In this document: positions 53,145 to 61,218 of the stretch, piece after piece | Layout of the letters: each line of letters begins with the position of its first letter | How positions within the stretch are numbered: the stretch's first letter is position 1 | From: Telluria antibiotica | Lineage (GTDB): Bacteria > Pseudomonadota > Gammaproteobacteria > Burkholderiales > Burkholderiaceae_D | DNA length: 64,000 nt | Reading direction: 5' to 3' | NCBI RefSeq assembly: GCF_011682055.1 | Contig: NZ_JAAQOM010000018.1 | Coordinates: 62,001 to 126,000 of the forward strand | Program-made: the position numbers and the translations under genes | Notes under the pieces: model-generated | Told to the model about the DNA's origin: nothing | Database searches by the model: none | Seen by the model: only the letters and a program-made list of their open reading frames with translations

Positions 53145-53498
53145 CCTGTCCTCTTCCGTTTTTCTTTATCGCGCTGACGCGAATACATGCGTTGGCATCA
53201 ACCATCGATCGCCCGGTGTCCCTGATCGAAATGCGAAGCTCAAGGAGATTCCTGGCGAAGCTCGCTCCACATTCGACGCCGAGGAACCGCCACGACCTGC
53301 AGGCGATGGCTTATACTGCGATTCCACTTTGCAATCCGGCTCGCGTCGGGTACCTTGCATCCCATGTGGATGCGAGCTTCGTGCCGACGAGCACACGAAC
53401 GGCATGGTCCGGCATAGCCGAAGGGATGTCATGAAACAGTTGCGAAAACTTCCGAAGGGAGTCCGAACAGCCGGTGCGCTGCGCGGCTTGTCCCGATC
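53145..53498. other. 354-bp divergent control region with tandem-box element e
   Basis: No gene. It lies between the MaoC-like gene (leftward) and the winged-helix/TPR regulator (rightward). The only clear signal is element e, close to the regulator start. Confidence 0.6.
53428..53468 (-). promoter_or_regulatory. Tandem-box element e, between the MaoC-like gene and the regulator
   Basis: Full 41-bp element read leftward: TTCGGAC, TCCC, TTCGGAA, GTT, TTCGCAA, CTGT, TTCATGAC, with GCTATG 9 nt further on. It ends 30 bp before the regulator's ATG, so binding here could also control the regulator. Confidence 0.78.
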
Positions 53499-55067
53499 AT
53501 GAATATGTTGGTACGCAGATTTGTTTTCGGGTCGTTCGTGTACGACGTGGGCCGCAATGCGCTCACGAGCGAGGGCGCGCCACTTCCTTTAGGACACCGC
53601 GGACTTGCGATCCTCCATGCGCTCCTGAAGACGAATGGCCGCATCGTCACCAAGGCCGAACTGATGGATGCCGCGTGGCCGGGTGTCGTTGTCGAGGAAA
53701 GTAATCTTTCCGTCCAAATCGCCAATCTCAGGAAAAGCCTGGGCTCGACCAAGGAGGGAACGGACTGGATCGCTACCGTGCCCAGGGTCGGCTATCGCTT
53801 TTCGCAACCGGTGGTGATGGAAGACCAGAATGCCGTCACAGCCGGCGCGCGCGAGCCGCGCCAGGCCGGCCGGAAGCCGTCGATCGCCGTACTCCCGTTT
53901 TCCAACCAGATCGGCGACCCCGAGCAGGAATATTTCGCCGACGGCATTACCGAAAACATCATCGGTGCGCTATCGCGGTTCCGCTGGTTTTCCGTCGTGA
54001 CTCGTCATTCGAGCTTCCGGTTCAAGGGTGCGGCCATCGACATCAAGGAGATCGCCCATCAACTCGACGTGGGCTACCTGCTGACGGGCAGCGTACGCAA
54101 GTCCGGTCCGCAGATTCGTGTCTCGGCCCAGCTCAGCGATGCACAGACCGGGCATCAGTTATGGGCGGACCGCTATGACGTGCAGCTCGGCGATGTGTTC
54201 GGCATTCAGGACCAGATCGCCGAACAGGTCGCCGGCGCCATCGAGCCGGAGCTGCTGAAGAGCGAATCGGATATCGCGGCGAGACGGCGCCACGCGAGCG
54301 ACGCGGACAGCACCGATCTGGTCTATCAAGGCGCGTGGTTTTTCCACAAGATCACCCGTGCCGCGCATGTACGTGCCCGCGAACTGTTCCGAAAAGCGCG
54401 CGAGATCGATCCCGATCTGCCGGAAGCGAACCTCTGGCTCGCCCGGGTCAACGCAGGCCTGGTCGCGTACGGCTGGAGTGACGATCCCGAGAGCGATCGT
54501 GCCGAAGCCCTCGACGCGGCTTTATCCGCCGTCCAGCTCGACGAGAAGAATCCCTACGCCCACTACGCGCTCGCCATCGCGAGCACGTACGCCGGGCTGT
54601 TCGACCAGGCGGTGCGCGCCGCAGAAAAAGCCCTTGAGCTCAGTCCGAGTTTCGCCCTCGGCTATCTCGTGCTGGGCCTCGCACGCCTGTGTGCAGGGTC
54701 CGCATCGCAGGCGATCAAACCTCTCGAGCAAGGCTTGCAGCTGAATCCATTCGATCCGCAAAACTTCATCTGGCTTAATACGCTCGCGCTTGCCCAACTG
54801 CTTGCCGACAAGGCCGACAGTGCGCAGGAGACGGTGCTCAAATCGCTCAAGGTCCGGCCGCAATTGCGATCGACCCTGGAAACGCTGGCGTGCTGTTACG
54901 TACAACTCGGCAACGTAAACGCCGCACGGGAGTGCGTGGCCCAGATCCAGGGCCTCGAGCGCCCCGCCTACGATATCTTCGACCTGCTGCGGCATCACAA
55001 TCCCGGCTGGGCCAACGCGCTCCGCGTCCTGCTCGCGCAGGCGGGCATGAAGGATCCCAAGGCTTGA
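53499..55067 (+). CDS. Soluble OmpR-type winged-helix/TPR transcriptional regulator
   Basis: 522 residues. N-terminal OmpR/PhoB winged-helix DNA-binding domain (about 5-103, ending WIATVPRVGYRFSQP); a TolB-like/adenylate-cyclase-associated domain (about 128-250, SIAVLPFSNQIGDPEQEYFADGI); then TPR repeats (about 285-500). It has no receiver domain and no membrane helix, so it is neither a classical response regulator nor a CadC type. OmpR-type domains bind tandem direct repeats about 10-11 bp apart, exactly the layout of elements a-f, two of which flank it. Best candidate regulator of that regulon (inference). Confidence 0.88.
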   Translation: MNMLVRRFVFGSFVYDVGRNALTSEGAPLPLGHRGLAILHALLKTNGRIVTKAELMDAAWPGVVVEESNLSVQIANLRKSLGSTKEGTDWIATVPRVGYRFSQPVVMEDQNAVTAGAREPRQAGRKPSIAVLPFSNQIGDPEQEYFADGITENIIGALSRFRWFSVVTRHSSFRFKGAAIDIKEIAHQLDVGYLLTGSVRKSGPQIRVSAQLSDAQTGHQLWADRYDVQLGDVFGIQDQIAEQVAGAIEPELLKSESDIAARRRHASDADSTDLVYQGAWFFHKITRAAHVRARELFRKAREIDPDLPEANLWLARVNAGLVAYGWSDDPESDRAEALDAALSAVQLDEKNPYAHYALAIASTYAGLFDQAVRAAEKALELSPSFALGYLVLGLARLCAGSASQAIKPLEQGLQLNPFDPQNFIWLNTLALAQLLADKADSAQETVLKSLKVRPQLRSTLETLACCYVQLGNVNAARECVAQIQGLERPAYDIFDLLRHHNPGWANALRVLLAQAGMKDPKA

Positions 55068-55145
55068 CCGGAGCGGCGCCCGTCCGCCGGTGCGCCTCAC
55101 GGTCTTCTCTGCAGCGATCAATCGCCCCGCCCTACCCCTTGCCGC

Positions 55146-55186
55146 GATTCGGACAAGTTTCGGATATCTTCGCAACTCCTTCAGGA
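55146..55186 (+). promoter_or_regulatory. Tandem-box element f, upstream of TBDR 5
   Basis: Full 41-bp element: TTCGGAC, AAGT, TTCGGAT, ATC, TTCGCAA, CTCC, TTCAGGAC. It ends 99 bp before the TBDR 5 start. Confidence 0.75.
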
Positions 55187-55285
55187 CTTCGAATTCTGCG
55201 GGCGCTATCGTCTCCCCACCAATGCTGCCGCGACGGGCACCGTGCCCGGAACCGATGAAGCAGCAGTACACAGGAGACATAGTCC

Positions 55286-57523
55286 ATGAGTAATGTGAAA
55301 ACGATCTGCGTCGGCCTCATCGTGCTTGGCGCACCGACAGCCGTCTTCGCGGGCGAACCGGACAGCCAGGTAGTCAACCAGCCGCAAGTGGCTGCCTCCG
55401 ATGCACCGGCCACGCCTGCCGCGCCGATCCCCGTACCTGCGGAGGCAGGCAAGATCGAGGAGGTCGTCGTCACGGCGCAGAAGCGATCCGAGAACGCCCA
55501 AAAAGTTCCGATCGCCATCAGCGTGATCACTGAAAAGAACCTGGAGGCACAACACATCACAGGCATGGAAGACCTGCCCGCGCTCCTCCCTGGCCTGAAG
55601 GTCGGGAACAGCGCGGGGTCCGGGCTGGTGTACTTGCGCGGCACCGGCCAGAATTCCGGCGCTCCCGGCATCGTCAACCCCATCTCGACCTACCTCGACG
55701 GCATCTATATCGGCATCGCACGCCTCGGCCTGTTCGATCTTCCCGCGGTTTCCCAGATTGCCCTGCTAAAGGGTCCGCAAGGCTCCCTGTTCGGCCGCAA
55801 CGCGTCAGGCGGCATCATCCAGGTGGCCACGAAGGATCCCAGTTCCAGGTCGAGCGGCAGCGCCCAACTCGGCTACGGCAATTTCGGCACGGTGAATGGC
55901 GCCGTCTACGCAACCGGTGCCCTCGGCGACACCGTGGCTGCAAATTTCTCGTTCAAGGGCCGGACCCAGTCGCAAGGTGAGATCACCAATGTCTACACGG
56001 GCAACGACCTCCTGAAAGAGCGCAGCTACTCGATGCAATCGAAAATCCGCTGGACGCCGAACGACGACACGACCGTCCTGTTGAACGCGGCCCGGCTCTC
56101 TTCGCGCGACGTGCGCGGCGTCGTCAACGGCCCGCTCCCCGGGTACACGGCAAACGATGGCGTCACCACCTATCTCGGCGAAGACAAGGTCCGCCTGCGC
56201 TATGATCCCCACAGCAAGGTCGACACCAAGCTGCTGTCCCTGAAGGTCACCCACGACCTGGAATGGGCCGCAGTCTCGAACCTGCTGCACGGCTTGTCGT
56301 CCGAAACCCTGTTCAAGGACCTGCAGGGCAGCGGCCACGCCGGACGTCCCAATCCGAACAACCAGCCCGACCAGCATATTACGGCGCCCACCAGGATCAT
56401 CGCGAACGGCGACGATCTGCAGATCTCGTCCACCGGCAACGGCCCTCTCAAATGGATCGCAGGCCTGTCGTATGAATACGAGCGCACCGATTCGACGTTT
56501 GCCGTCTACGCGGACGAGGCGCTGATCTCGAACACCATCGGACGCGTCACGAGCGATGCCCTGGCCGAGTTCGCACAAGCGACCTATGCGATCACCCCTT
56601 CCACCCGCGTCACAGGGGGCCTGCGGTACACCTCCGACAAGTTGACGTTCACGGGCAGGAATACAGTCACGGGCCAGACGTCGGCGGGACTGGCACCGAG
56701 CACGACGTATAAACAGTTGACGTGGCGCGCCGCCATCGACCACGACCTGACCAGGAAGATCCTGCTCTACGCGGCCGCAAACCGCGGATTCAAGGCCGGC
56801 CAGTACAACATCACCTCGGTCACGAACCCACCAGTGAAGCCGGAAATCGTCGACGGTGTGGAAACCGGCTTCAAGAGCATGCTGTTCGATCGCCTGCGCC
56901 TGAATACGGCCTTGTTCTATCAAAAATCGAGCAACATCCAGCTCCGCTCCAACCAGGCCGGCAACGTCATCCTGTTCAACGCGGCGAAAGCCAAGACCGC
57001 CGGCATGGACGTCGATTTCGATGCCAGCCTGTCGGAACACTGGTCGCTGAAGGGCGGCCTCGAGTGGATGCCTGTCGCGAAGTACACGAGCTTTCCGAAT
57101 GCCTCGGCGGTATTACCGTCGCCATTGACCACCATTCCCGCCAACTGCAACGGAACGCCGAGTACGGTCAAAGGCGGCACCGTCAATCTGGTCTGCGATC
57201 TCACCGGCTATCGCATGATTTTTGCCGCCAAGGTGGCAGCGACGTTGGGCGTCCAATACAGCACCACTGCGCTCGGCGGCAAGACGGAAATCAACGTCGG
57301 GGACGGCTACTCGTCGCGCTACTTCATCGATCCGAATGGATCGACCTTTGTCGATCCCCAGCATGTGCTCAATGCATCCGTAGTCTGGTCCGCGCCTGGC
57401 GACAAATGGAACGTGCGCTTGTGGGGAACTAATCTGACGGACGCAAAGACTGGGTTTCGGGGGTTCGCCTATATTCCAGGCTCTCCTCGCAGGTTTGGCG
57501 TCGAGGTGGGGATGAACCTTTAA
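55286..57523 (+). CDS. TonB-dependent outer-membrane receptor 5
   Basis: 745 residues. Signal peptide (to about 24, PTAVFAGE), a linker rich in Ala/Pro, TonB-box-like EVVVTAQKR, plug with LLKGPQGSLFGRNASGGIIQV, and a barrel ending in GMNL rather than Phe. The iron-siderophore-like sphingomonad subfamily with the SIRG variant missing. CAGGAGA precedes the ATG. It heads an operon with tannase 3 and an MFS exporter-like protein under tandem-box element f. Its likely ligand is an aromatic ester. Confidence 0.88.
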   Translation: MSNVKTICVGLIVLGAPTAVFAGEPDSQVVNQPQVAASDAPATPAAPIPVPAEAGKIEEVVVTAQKRSENAQKVPIAISVITEKNLEAQHITGMEDLPALLPGLKVGNSAGSGLVYLRGTGQNSGAPGIVNPISTYLDGIYIGIARLGLFDLPAVSQIALLKGPQGSLFGRNASGGIIQVATKDPSSRSSGSAQLGYGNFGTVNGAVYATGALGDTVAANFSFKGRTQSQGEITNVYTGNDLLKERSYSMQSKIRWTPNDDTTVLLNAARLSSRDVRGVVNGPLPGYTANDGVTTYLGEDKVRLRYDPHSKVDTKLLSLKVTHDLEWAAVSNLLHGLSSETLFKDLQGSGHAGRPNPNNQPDQHITAPTRIIANGDDLQISSTGNGPLKWIAGLSYEYERTDSTFAVYADEALISNTIGRVTSDALAEFAQATYAITPSTRVTGGLRYTSDKLTFTGRNTVTGQTSAGLAPSTTYKQLTWRAAIDHDLTRKILLYAAANRGFKAGQYNITSVTNPPVKPEIVDGVETGFKSMLFDRLRLNTALFYQKSSNIQLRSNQAGNVILFNAAKAKTAGMDVDFDASLSEHWSLKGGLEWMPVAKYTSFPNASAVLPSPLTTIPANCNGTPSTVKGGTVNLVCDLTGYRMIFAAKVAATLGVQYSTTALGGKTEINVGDGYSSRYFIDPNGSTFVDPQHVLNASVVWSAPGDKWNVRLWGTNLTDAKTGFRGFAYIPGSPRRFGVEVGMNL

Positions 57524-57537
57524 TCCGACGAGTCGGC

Positions 57538-57565
57538 GCCGGTGGCGGTGCAAACCACCACCGGC
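57538..57565. repeat. Hairpin between TBDR 5 and tannase 3
   Basis: 8-bp arms GCCGGTGG/CCACCGGC with a 12-nt loop that can add further pairs. No T-run. In the 94-bp gap, it may stabilise the receptor mRNA or lower downstream expression. Confidence 0.45.
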
Positions 57566-57617
57566 GTGCGTATGCCCGGCACCGCCTAATCATGAAATCA
57601 AACGTAGTCTTCCTGCA

Positions 57618-59273
57618 ATGAGCGTGAATATTATGAACGCACGGTCACCGCGTCTCTTCCTCGACAAGCTCGCGTGCGCAATTGCCGCGGCGTGCGCCAT
57701 GCTCCCGATGATAACGCGCGCAGCCGATTGCCAGAGCCTGAGCGGCAAGACCATAGCTGGTGCGACGGTCGTCGAGACGAATGATATCAACCCGCCTTTC
57801 GTGATCGCGAGCGCAGACGCGCAACGTGTCTCCGTGACGACGCCATTCTGCCGGATACGCGGCCTGGTCAGGCCCACTTCGGATTCGAACATTTATTTCG
57901 AAGTCTGGCTTCCGCGGCCTGAGTCTTGGAACGGCAACTACCAGGGCAATGCGCCGGGCGGCTACGTCGGCTCGATGTTTTATGAGCCGACCGAGCGTGC
58001 ACTGCGCGCCGGGTACGCAGCATCAACCACGGATAACGGTCACACCGGATCGGAACCGGCGGAATGGGCGCTTGGCCACCCTGAAAGATTCGCTGACTGG
58101 GGCTGGCGCGCCGTGCATGAAACCGCAGTAGCGACGAAGGCCATCATCGCAGCCTATTACGGCAGAGGGCCGAGGTTCTCCTTTTTCATTGGCTGCTCCA
58201 AGGGCGGCGGTTCGGCGATGATGGAGGCCCAACGCTTCCCCACCGACTACGATGGCGTCATCGCCCGTGCGATGGGCTGGAACCTCTCGGCCCGTCTCGC
58301 CATGTACCTGTGGACCATCCAGGCGGCCCAGGCGCCGGGCGCCTGGCTTTCGCCGGCCAAGCTGGAACTGCTGCATCGGTCGGTATTGGCCAGCTGCGGC
58401 GCGACGGACGGCATGCTCGACAATCCCGGAACATGCACCTTTGATCCAGGCCGTCTGCAATGTACGACGGATGACGCGACCTCGTGCCTCACGGCGGAAC
58501 AAGTGGCCGGCGTGCGCAAGATCTATGCGGGACCAGTCGACGCCGGCGGGCAGTCGCTCTATCCGGGTTATCCGCGCGGCTCGGAGCTGAACTGGAGTCG
58601 CGCGATGATGGGCCAGCAGGACGAACCCGCAGTGGGAACGACCGCTTATCTCGGTTTTAGCGGCAGGGCGCGTGATTTGTTGTTCGAGCGCGCGAACTGG
58701 GACCTGCGCACGTTGGACCCGGTGGACGTGTATCGGCAAGCCCGCCTGAAGCTCGGCACAGCGTGGGATGCGGTCGATACCGATCTCACCGCATTCAAGG
58801 CGCGCGGTGGAAAAATCATCGCCTATCAGGGCTGGACCGATGACGCGGTCCCGGCGAATGGCACGATCGATTACTTCGACCGCGTCGCAAACCGGATGGG
58901 CGGCCTCGACAATACCAAGTCGTTTTTCCGGTTGTTCCTGGCGCCCGGCATGGACCATTGTGGCGGAGGCATCGGCCCCAATTCGATCGGCGGCCCTTAT
59001 GGACTTCCCGCACCCGTCCACGATGCGGCACATGACGTCACGGCCGCCCTGGCGCGCTGGGTGGAGCAAGGCGAGGCCCCGGAGCAGATCGTCGCGACAC
59101 ACTACCGGGACAACGACCCCGCGAAGGGAATCACGACACAGCGCCCGCTGTGTCCCTATCCGGCTGCGGCCCGTTTCAACGGCCGTGGCGACGACAGGCG
59201 GGCCATGAACTGGGCTTGCACGGCCCCGACGGCCCATCTCACCAGGAACGCCTACGCCCATGAAGAACGCTAG
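57618..59273 (+). CDS. Tannase/feruloyl-esterase family protein 3
   Basis: 551 residues, or 546 from the in-frame ATG at 57633. Signal peptide ending ITRAAD (about 36). CS-D-HC motif present with a variation in the elbow: GCSKGG (C193, S194; Lys in place of the usual Thr), Asp in WTDDAVPANG and PGMDHC. It resembles the subset of tannase-family enzymes that act on small aryl esters. It follows TBDR 5 by 94 bp and precedes the MFS gene. Confidence 0.87.
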   Translation: MSVNIMNARSPRLFLDKLACAIAAACAMLPMITRAADCQSLSGKTIAGATVVETNDINPPFVIASADAQRVSVTTPFCRIRGLVRPTSDSNIYFEVWLPRPESWNGNYQGNAPGGYVGSMFYEPTERALRAGYAASTTDNGHTGSEPAEWALGHPERFADWGWRAVHETAVATKAIIAAYYGRGPRFSFFIGCSKGGGSAMMEAQRFPTDYDGVIARAMGWNLSARLAMYLWTIQAAQAPGAWLSPAKLELLHRSVLASCGATDGMLDNPGTCTFDPGRLQCTTDDATSCLTAEQVAGVRKIYAGPVDAGGQSLYPGYPRGSELNWSRAMMGQQDEPAVGTTAYLGFSGRARDLLFERANWDLRTLDPVDVYRQARLKLGTAWDAVDTDLTAFKARGGKIIAYQGWTDDAVPANGTIDYFDRVANRMGGLDNTKSFFRLFLAPGMDHCGGGIGPNSIGGPYGLPAPVHDAAHDVTAALARWVEQGEAPEQIVATHYRDNDPAKGITTQRPLCPYPAAARFNGRGDDRRAMNWACTAPTAHLTRNAYAHEER

Positions 59274-59360
59274 CAACAACGCCATGCGCCCGACTCGCCT
59301 CCCGCCGGTGCGGCGGTGCGCGCGGGCAGTCCACAACCATCTCACCACCGTGGGGCAGCA

Positions 59361-60815
59361 ATGAAGACCAAAGCGGATGCGCGCTTTTTCCCGATCGTGT
59401 TCGCCCTGATGGCAACCGACTTCGTCTGTTCTCTCGAAGCGAGCATGATCTACGGCGCTTTGCCCACCGTCACGCGTATCCATGGTGACCCGGCATTGGT
59501 TGGATGGCTGATCGCGGGCTTCGTCCTCGTCCAGGCAGTCGCCGCCGCCATCGGAGGACGCCTGGGCGACATCTTCGGGCGCCGCAAGGTCCTGCAAACC
59601 ATATTGCTCGCCAGCGTCGCTGGCTCATTGATGAGCGCCCTGTCGACGGACCTCATCTGGGTTATCGCCGGGCGCTGCCTCCAGGGCGCGTCCGGCGCGG
59701 TCCTGCCACTCAGCTTCGCCATCATTCGCTCAATCGCGCCGCCGGACCGGGCCGCGTTCGGTAGCGGCCTAGTGGTCGGCGCCTACTCCGTCAGCGGCGG
59801 GTTCGGCTTCATCATCGGTGGATATTTCGCGGATATCGGGCACTGGAGCTGGATCTTCTACATCAGCAGCATCCTCCCTGCCGCCACGGCGACCGTCAAC
59901 CGTTTCATCCTGCCCAGGGACACCGGCAATCCGGGCGAAAGCCGGAATATCGATTACATCGGCGCCGTCGGCCTGGCACTGGGGGTTGCCAGTGTCCTGG
60001 TCGGCATTACGATCAGCCGCTACCACGGTTGGCGCTCGGCAGTGACGGTCGGGTTCATCGGCGCAGGGATCGCCGTGATGGCGTTCTGGACGTGGTACGA
60101 GCTACGCCAGGCCGATCCGCTCATCGATGTACGGCGTTTCCGTGACCGCCGATTCTTGTTCACGACCGTGTCTTTCTTTCTGCTCGGTTGCGGCGGACTG
60201 CAGATGGCCTACCTTACCCTGACGCTGATGCAACAACCAGTCTGGACCGGTATCGGGCTGGGACTGAGCGGCGCGTTCGCCGGCATAGCCAAGCTTCCCG
60301 GCAATGCGGCCGGGGTGATCGCCGCTCCGATCGGCGGCAAAGTCGCCGAACGCCTGAGCGGTCGCCTGTGCGGCATATGCGGTGCCCTGTTGCTTGCAAT
60401 TGCCTGGATCACGCTGTACTTTTTCCACGACAGCCTGGCATTGGTCATCGGCTGCCTGGTCCTTTCCTCGATGGGCGCCACCATCATGTTTGTCGCGACG
60501 CCGGCGGTGATTATGGAGGGCACCCCGGCCACCGAGACCGGCCAGGCGACGGGCTGTGCTTATCTCGTACGGGCACTTGGCCTGGGTGTCGGAGCGCAGC
60601 TGGTTTCGCTGTTGCTGGGCTCTTCGATGATCGCCGCGCCATCGGGTGCAACGTACCCGTCGCCAGCGGCATTCCAGCTGGCGATTGGCTTTGTGGCGAT
60701 AACGTCCGTTCTGGCTTTATTATGCGCGATCGGTGTGCCGAGGATACATAGAGCTGAGAACGTCGACGTCCCCGACGCGCTTGGCATGCCGGGATCTCGG
60801 GTCGTCAAAGAATGA
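59361..60815 (+). CDS. MFS transporter, DHA2 (EmrB/QacA-like) type
   Basis: About 484 residues with about 14 hydrophobic segments. Helix-1/2 motif MATDFVCSLEASMIYGALPTV, the GGRLGDIFGRRKV 2-3 loop, and the drug-exporter motif C-like GLVVGAYSVSGGFGFIIGG. DHA2 members are usually exporters of aromatic or amphipathic compounds; some move aromatic acids. GTGGGG precedes ATG 59361. Last gene of the TBDR 5-tannase 3 operon, so it may remove inhibitory products of ester cleavage or take up the acid (direction not determinable). Confidence 0.82.
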   Translation: MKTKADARFFPIVFALMATDFVCSLEASMIYGALPTVTRIHGDPALVGWLIAGFVLVQAVAAAIGGRLGDIFGRRKVLQTILLASVAGSLMSALSTDLIWVIAGRCLQGASGAVLPLSFAIIRSIAPPDRAAFGSGLVVGAYSVSGGFGFIIGGYFADIGHWSWIFYISSILPAATATVNRFILPRDTGNPGESRNIDYIGAVGLALGVASVLVGITISRYHGWRSAVTVGFIGAGIAVMAFWTWYELRQADPLIDVRRFRDRRFLFTTVSFFLLGCGGLQMAYLTLTLMQQPVWTGIGLGLSGAFAGIAKLPGNAAGVIAAPIGGKVAERLSGRLCGICGALLLAIAWITLYFFHDSLALVIGCLVLSSMGATIMFVATPAVIMEGTPATETGQATGCAYLVRALGLGVGAQLVSLLLGSSMIAAPSGATYPSPAAFQLAIGFVAITSVLALLCAIGVPRIHRAENVDVPDALGMPGSRVVKE

Positions 60816-60934
60816 ATCGTCATCACTACCACCGATAATTTTCAAACTCATCGTCAACAAAATCTAAAGGTACTCGTCCGTTGAAGAAAAAGCGCCCCAG
60901 CTTCTTAGGTAAAAATTCCTCTCGCCGGCGGCAA

Positions 60935-60947
60935 GGGGTAATCCCCC
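60935..60947. repeat. GGGGTAAnCCCCC unit, copy 1
   Basis: GGGGTAATCCCCC, a 4-bp stem with a 4-nt loop, followed by AG and five T's. It may act as a weak terminator for rightward transcription from the catabolic region. Confidence 0.35.
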
Positions 60948-61080
60948 AGTTTTTAAAGCGCACCAAAAGTAGAGGTTAAGCGGCAAGGACGAGTTTCTGT
61001 TTTGTGTGATGCCGCCGCGTGCCATCTTGAGCCGGTCGTGATTGCAGGTCCGCATACCGATCGAAAGTATGCGTCGTGGC

Positions 61081-61093
61081 GGGGTAAGCCCCC
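61081..61093. repeat. GGGGTAAnCCCCC unit, copy 2
   Basis: GGGGTAAGCCCCC, one base different from copy 1, 146 bp away. Two such units in a backbone junction are unexplained. Confidence 0.35.
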
Positions 61094-61117
61094 CCACAAG
61101 GGACTACCATTCAATTG

Positions 61118-61130
61118 TTTAGTCGTTAAA
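61118..61130. promoter_or_regulatory. Degenerate KorB-operator-like site
   Basis: TTTAGTCGTTAAA resembles the KorB operator TTTAGC(G/C)GCTAAA: the outer four bases of each arm are kept and two inner positions differ. It lies 88 bp upstream of korB, where autoregulation would be expected. Confidence 0.4.
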
Positions 61131-61218
61131 ATATGTCAAAGCTTAGCGATATATCGGACCTCGGCTCTCAGTTTCGGCGTAAGCTGATCTACGTCAAACT
61201 GCCCCTGGAGCCCAAACG

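Larger units (their letters stand above)
60816..61218. other. 403-bp junction between catabolic load and plasmid backbone
   Basis: No gene. It is AT-richer than both flanks and holds two copies of a GGGGTAAnCCCCC hairpin unit, a GCATAC/GTATGC inverted repeat (61052-61072) and a KorB-operator-like sequence. CTGGAG precedes the korB ATG. No incC or korA frame is present, although IncP-1 plasmids have incC immediately upstream of korB. Confidence 0.6.

Noticed and set aside
58023..59597. 524-codon open frame opposite tannase 3
   Set aside because: Same reason: antisense shadow of a well-supported tannase-family gene.
60864..61187. Small frames in the korB upstream region, considered as incC or korA remnants
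   Set aside because: No Walker motifs, no helix-turn-helix and no start signals.
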